A stretch of 64,000 nt of DNA, taken from positions 248,001 through 312,000 of the forward strand of contig WGMG01000004.1 in NCBI GenBank assembly GCA_016125185.1, in the 5' to 3' direction. Under the pieces are notes generated by a model. That model worked only from the letters and a program-made list of their open reading frames with translations, searched no databases and was not told where the DNA came from. Of this stretch, positions 61,663-64,000 are shown piece by piece. A program made the position numbers and the translations under genes. Every line of letters starts with the position of its first letter. The stretch's first letter is position 1. Source of the stretch: Armatimonadota bacterium. Its GTDB lineage: Bacteria; Armatimonadota; Fimbriimonadia; Fimbriimonadales; Fimbriimonadaceae.

Positions 61663-62508
61663 ATGAAGAAAAACCCAACAACCCCGAAGCCACCCACGAA
61701 AACCAAGCGCCAGCATCCGGCGGGAGCCGGATCATGGTCTAAGACGGCCATCGCAGCGAAGACGGCGGTCGTCGTCGCGACCGGCGCGGTCGTCACCGGG
61801 CTCGGTGTGGTAGCGCCCGCTAACGGTCCGACTCCCGGCAGCCTCGACACCCTCGCCAACGGGTGTTCCATGACCGGGAACGCCACCCCGAAACAGTGGG
61901 AATTCAGTGCGAACATGCTCAAGAATCGATGGGAGATGCCGAGCGCCGACGATAACTTCAATGGCGATGCGACGATCGCCGTCCTCGCGAGCGCACCCAG
62001 CGACCCCAAACCGAGCAGCCCTAACTCCGCGCCAGATTCGAAGGTCGGCAAGAACGAACAAGGCAAGGCGGTTACGATCTCGGAAGACCAGACGGCCGAA
62101 ATCGACGGCTACATCGCCTACGTGAAGCCGGGCGGCGTCGAGTCGTGCAACTGCAAGTCGCAAGACCCGCAGTACATGGACACGCACATCTATGTCTCGC
62201 CGAATCTGGAGCACGCGAATCAACACGACAAGCAGTTCTGCGTCATCGTAGAGGTCACGCCGAGGGTGAGGATCGAGCAGGTTCAGAGCGGGCACGATTG
62301 GTCGACTTCGACCCTCGTCTCCACGCTCAAGCCGGGCACTCATGTCCACATCTCGGGTTACCTGTTCGACGATCAGGAGCATCGGCCGAACTCGCTGATC
62401 GACAGTCCCAACGGGTCGAATATCTGGCGGGCCAGTTGCTGGGAAATCCATCCGGTGACGGATATCCAGATCGTTGGCCCGTCCGCTTCTTCCGGTGGTT
62501 CAAAATGA
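61663..62508 (+). CDS. Hypothetical membrane-anchored protein with OB-like beta domain
   Basis: 281 residues, 11 bp after the membrane-protein gene, AAGGGA upstream. A basic Lys/Pro-rich start leads to a single hydrophobic segment (IAAKTAVVVATGAVVTGLGV, about 30-50). The outer part has IDGYIAYVKPGGVESCNCKS, HIYVSPN, CVIVEVTPRVR, GTHVHISGYLFDD and WEIHPVTDIQI, which read like an OB-fold beta-barrel with two cysteines. I do not recognise a named family. Co-transcription with the membrane protein suggests a joint envelope role. Confidence 0.65.
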   Translation: MKKNPTTPKPPTKTKRQHPAGAGSWSKTAIAAKTAVVVATGAVVTGLGVVAPANGPTPGSLDTLANGCSMTGNATPKQWEFSANMLKNRWEMPSADDNFNGDATIAVLASAPSDPKPSSPNSAPDSKVGKNEQGKAVTISEDQTAEIDGYIAYVKPGGVESCNCKSQDPQYMDTHIYVSPNLEHANQHDKQFCVIVEVTPRVRIEQVQSGHDWSTSTLVSTLKPGTHVHISGYLFDDQEHRPNSLIDSPNGSNIWRASCWEIHPVTDIQIVGPSASSGGSK

Positions 62509-62666
62509 TCCCAATAACGACCTTGATCGTTGAGAATGGAACCTATAGCCTAAGCAAGTTGCTTCACGAAAGAATTCGCACTCGCACCGAGGTAAATCGC
62601 GAATTTATCGCTGGCGCTTCAGATAGTGCTCCGGAACCGAGCCTTCGACACGAACAGAGAGAATAG
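62505..62666 (+). CDS. Possible small gene, 53 residues
   Basis: The ATG overlaps the previous TGA (ATGA). The product starts MIPITTLIVENGTYSLSKLL, then a basic helix (HERIRTRTEVNREF). It overlaps the convergent XRE-cupin gene over 62 bp. The coupling favours a gene, but length and overlap leave it doubtful; it may be the remnant of a longer one. Confidence 0.3.
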   Translation: MIPITTLIVENGTYSLSKLLHERIRTRTEVNREFIAGASDSAPEPSLRHEQRE

Positions 62667-63279
62667 CGGGTGGTTTCCGCCCTTCTTGAACGGTGTGCTT
62701 TGGTCTAGCCGTATGGCTCTCTTCCGCCCATAGGCAAACAGCATCCCCTGTATTCAGGTACACCTCATCCTTTCCGACGCTCAAAACGACGCTTCCCCTA
62801 AGGCAATAGATCAATTCCTGGCCACGAAAGCTTCGGAGGGTACACCGTCCGAACAGCTCGACGATGGACGAGACGATGGTGCCGCCAAACAGTTCGCAGG
62901 CGAGAAAGCCGTTGAATCCAAGGCATTTTCCAGACCACCCTAGCTGAAGACGCCGAGCTTCATCGTCTAAATCCGTTGGGCTATGCAAGCTCATTAGATC
63001 GGGATCTGTTTCCCACTTTCGCTCTGCCGCGATGGAGACGGCATAAGCATCCTGCGGCCCCGGGAGATCCAGCTTCTGTCGCCCAAGCGTTGTTCCGAGT
63101 GCTCTGCAGACCTTCTCCAAGGACTCTTGCCGGACGGGAAGTCCACGCTCAAGCCGTAAATAAGTGTTCTTATCGACCTGAGCAATGTCTGCCACCTTTC
63201 GGATCGAGAGCCCTTTCCGACTTCTCAGTAATCCGATACGTAAACCTAGCGATTTCCAGTCAATTTCCGTCAAGTTCAT
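62605..63279 (-). CDS. XRE-family regulator with C-terminal cupin
   Basis: 224 residues. The N-terminal helix-turn-helix is GLRIGLLRSRKGLSIRKVAD, then VDKNTYLRLERG. The C-terminal half is a cupin barrel (GRCTLRSFRGQELIYCLRGS, LNTGDAVCLWAEESHTARP). The metal residues are only partly kept. It is divergent from the beta-lactamase-like gene 77 bp away and may regulate it. Confidence 0.9.
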   Translation of the reverse strand: MNLTEIDWKSLGLRIGLLRSRKGLSIRKVADIAQVDKNTYLRLERGLPVRQESLEKVCRALGTTLGRQKLDLPGPQDAYAVSIAAERKWETDPDLMSLHSPTDLDDEARRLQLGWSGKCLGFNGFLACELFGGTIVSSIVELFGRCTLRSFRGQELIYCLRGSVVLSVGKDEVYLNTGDAVCLWAEESHTARPKHTVQEGRKPPAILSVRVEGSVPEHYLKRQR

Positions 63280-63356
63280 ACATTATGTCTGATGTGTATG
63301 AAGTCAAGCCGAAGCCAAGCTCAGACCCTATTTCCAACTTGTATTCTCACTAAGTG

Positions 63357-64000
63357 ATGCCGAATCGCGCCCTCGCATGCTCTACTGTCTCCGCAATGTT
63401 TCTCCTCAGTTCTGCTGTCCAAGCCGATGCGATCGACCGGTATTTGGCCAAGGAGATGACACGGAACCACATTCCGGGACTGCAGGTCGCGGTGGTCCGG
63501 CACGGAAGAATTATAAAGCTCAAAGCCTACGGTAAAGCGAACCTGGAGTGGCAGGTTCCGATGAGGACAGATACCGAGATGCAGATCGCGTCGACGACCA
63601 AGACATTTACAGGATCTGCCCTGATGCTTCTTGTCAAGACGGGCAAGCTTTCGCTACAAGATTCGGCAAGGAAGTTCCTGCCCAGTTTGCCAAAGGACTG
63701 GGACGCAGTTAAGATCTTCCATCTTGCTGGTCACTCCTCTGGAGTCCCGGAGGCCGAGGGATTGAATACCCAGAGCACGGTCGGAGATGCAGTTGCCAAA
63801 CTATCCAGGCTTCAGTTGACTCAGGTGCCTGGGGAATCCTCGGGCTACGCTTCGTCCGACTATATCCTACTTGCGGCAATCATCGAGAAGCTGTCTGGAG
63901 AGTCTTACCCCCGCTATCTGTCGCGTCATATTTTCGAACCGCTTCGAATGGAAAGCACTCGATTTGACTTTGCAACCGAACTTGGGCCCATAAGAACATC
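63357..64000 (+). CDS. Serine beta-lactamase-like hydrolase, cut by right edge
   Basis: 214 codons visible, continuing past the window; ATG at 63357 (GTG at 63354 also in frame). A signal peptide (MFLLSSAVQA) precedes the class C-like domain: SxxK motif STTK in MQIASTTKTF (catalytic Ser), GHSSGVP, and YASSDY in place of the usual Y-x-N. The K-T-G motif would lie beyond the edge. Such proteins are mostly esterases or peptidases and not antibiotic-resistance enzymes. Confidence 0.88.
   Translation, partial: MPNRALACSTVSAMFLLSSAVQADAIDRYLAKEMTRNHIPGLQVAVVRHGRIIKLKAYGKANLEWQVPMRTDTEMQIASTTKTFTGSALMLLVKTGKLSLQDSARKFLPSLPKDWDAVKIFHLAGHSSGVPEAEGLNTQSTVGDAVAKLSRLQLTQVPGESSGYASSDYILLAAIIEKLSGESYPRYLSRHIFEPLRMESTRFDFATELGPIRT

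Noticed and set aside
63357..64000. Beta-lactam resistance gene
   Set aside because: The class C-like fold has a Y-x-S in place of Y-x-N, and the domain occurs mainly in esterases and peptidases; nothing here supports resistance.

Overview
The window looks like chromosome from a member of the Armatimonadota, probably Fimbriimonadia-like. This is inferred from gene content. The prepilin at 31153-32034 has the leader typical of that phylum ([20 protein letters not shown] followed by [11 protein letters not shown]). Stalk-domain, PEP-CTERM and dockerin secretome proteins and clade-typical sugar-degradation genes fit as well. Coding DNA is GC-rich. No rRNA, tRNA, CRISPR array or transposase was recognised.

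1-8.96 kb: a zincin-like exported protein cut by the left edge, a CHASE4 sensor kinase, and a minus-strand cluster of Tat-exported metallophosphoesterase-cupredoxin, ECF sigma factor and ZAS anti-sigma factor, with an MBOAT acyltransferase just downstream. Next come a secreted stalk-domain protein with a clear terminator, a zinc-ribbon protein and a DUF4870 protein.

9-19 kb: a GNAT acetyltransferase, a type II sulfide:quinone oxidoreductase, a GH53 galactanase, a divergent PhyH dioxygenase/AraC pair, and secreted proteins (dockerin, PEBP lipoprotein, PEP-CTERM, PQQ-type propeller). Intergenic DNA here carries short hairpins with a shared TCT loop.

19.2-35.2 kb: a galactoside/fucoside utilisation region. 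An aldose-1-epimerase-like gene and a DUF5107-TPR gene lie on the plus strand. On the minus strand a tightly packed operon runs GH36 alpha-galactosidase, LacI regulator, prepilin-like protein, a 58-residue lipoprotein, GH95, a clan GH-D alpha-galactosidase, and an ABC sugar importer without its ATPase. A palindrome (GTACACGTGTAC and a close relative) lies at the LacI promoter and also at the DUF5107-TPR promoter, which suggests one regulon.

35.7-62.5 kb: the most notable element, a contractile injection system (CIS/eCIS) locus on the plus strand. Order: sheath, tube, zinc-binding gp51-like protein, charged coiled-coil protein, DUF4255 cap, AAA+ ATPase, a 77-residue protein, a 1176-residue DUF4157 protein with an HNH-like motif (candidate effector), CIS tube-N baseplate protein, separate LysM protein, hub, gpV spike, PAAR-like tip, gp25, two baseplate-J-like proteins, tail protein I with beta-helix, and a DUF6519 fibre-like protein. 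A promoter and a perfect 16-bp palindrome precede the sheath. A second promoter precedes a membrane protein and an exported protein that may anchor or regulate the particle. No conventional long tape-measure gene was found.

62.6-64 kb: an XRE-cupin regulator divergent from a serine beta-lactamase-like hydrolase cut by the right edge.
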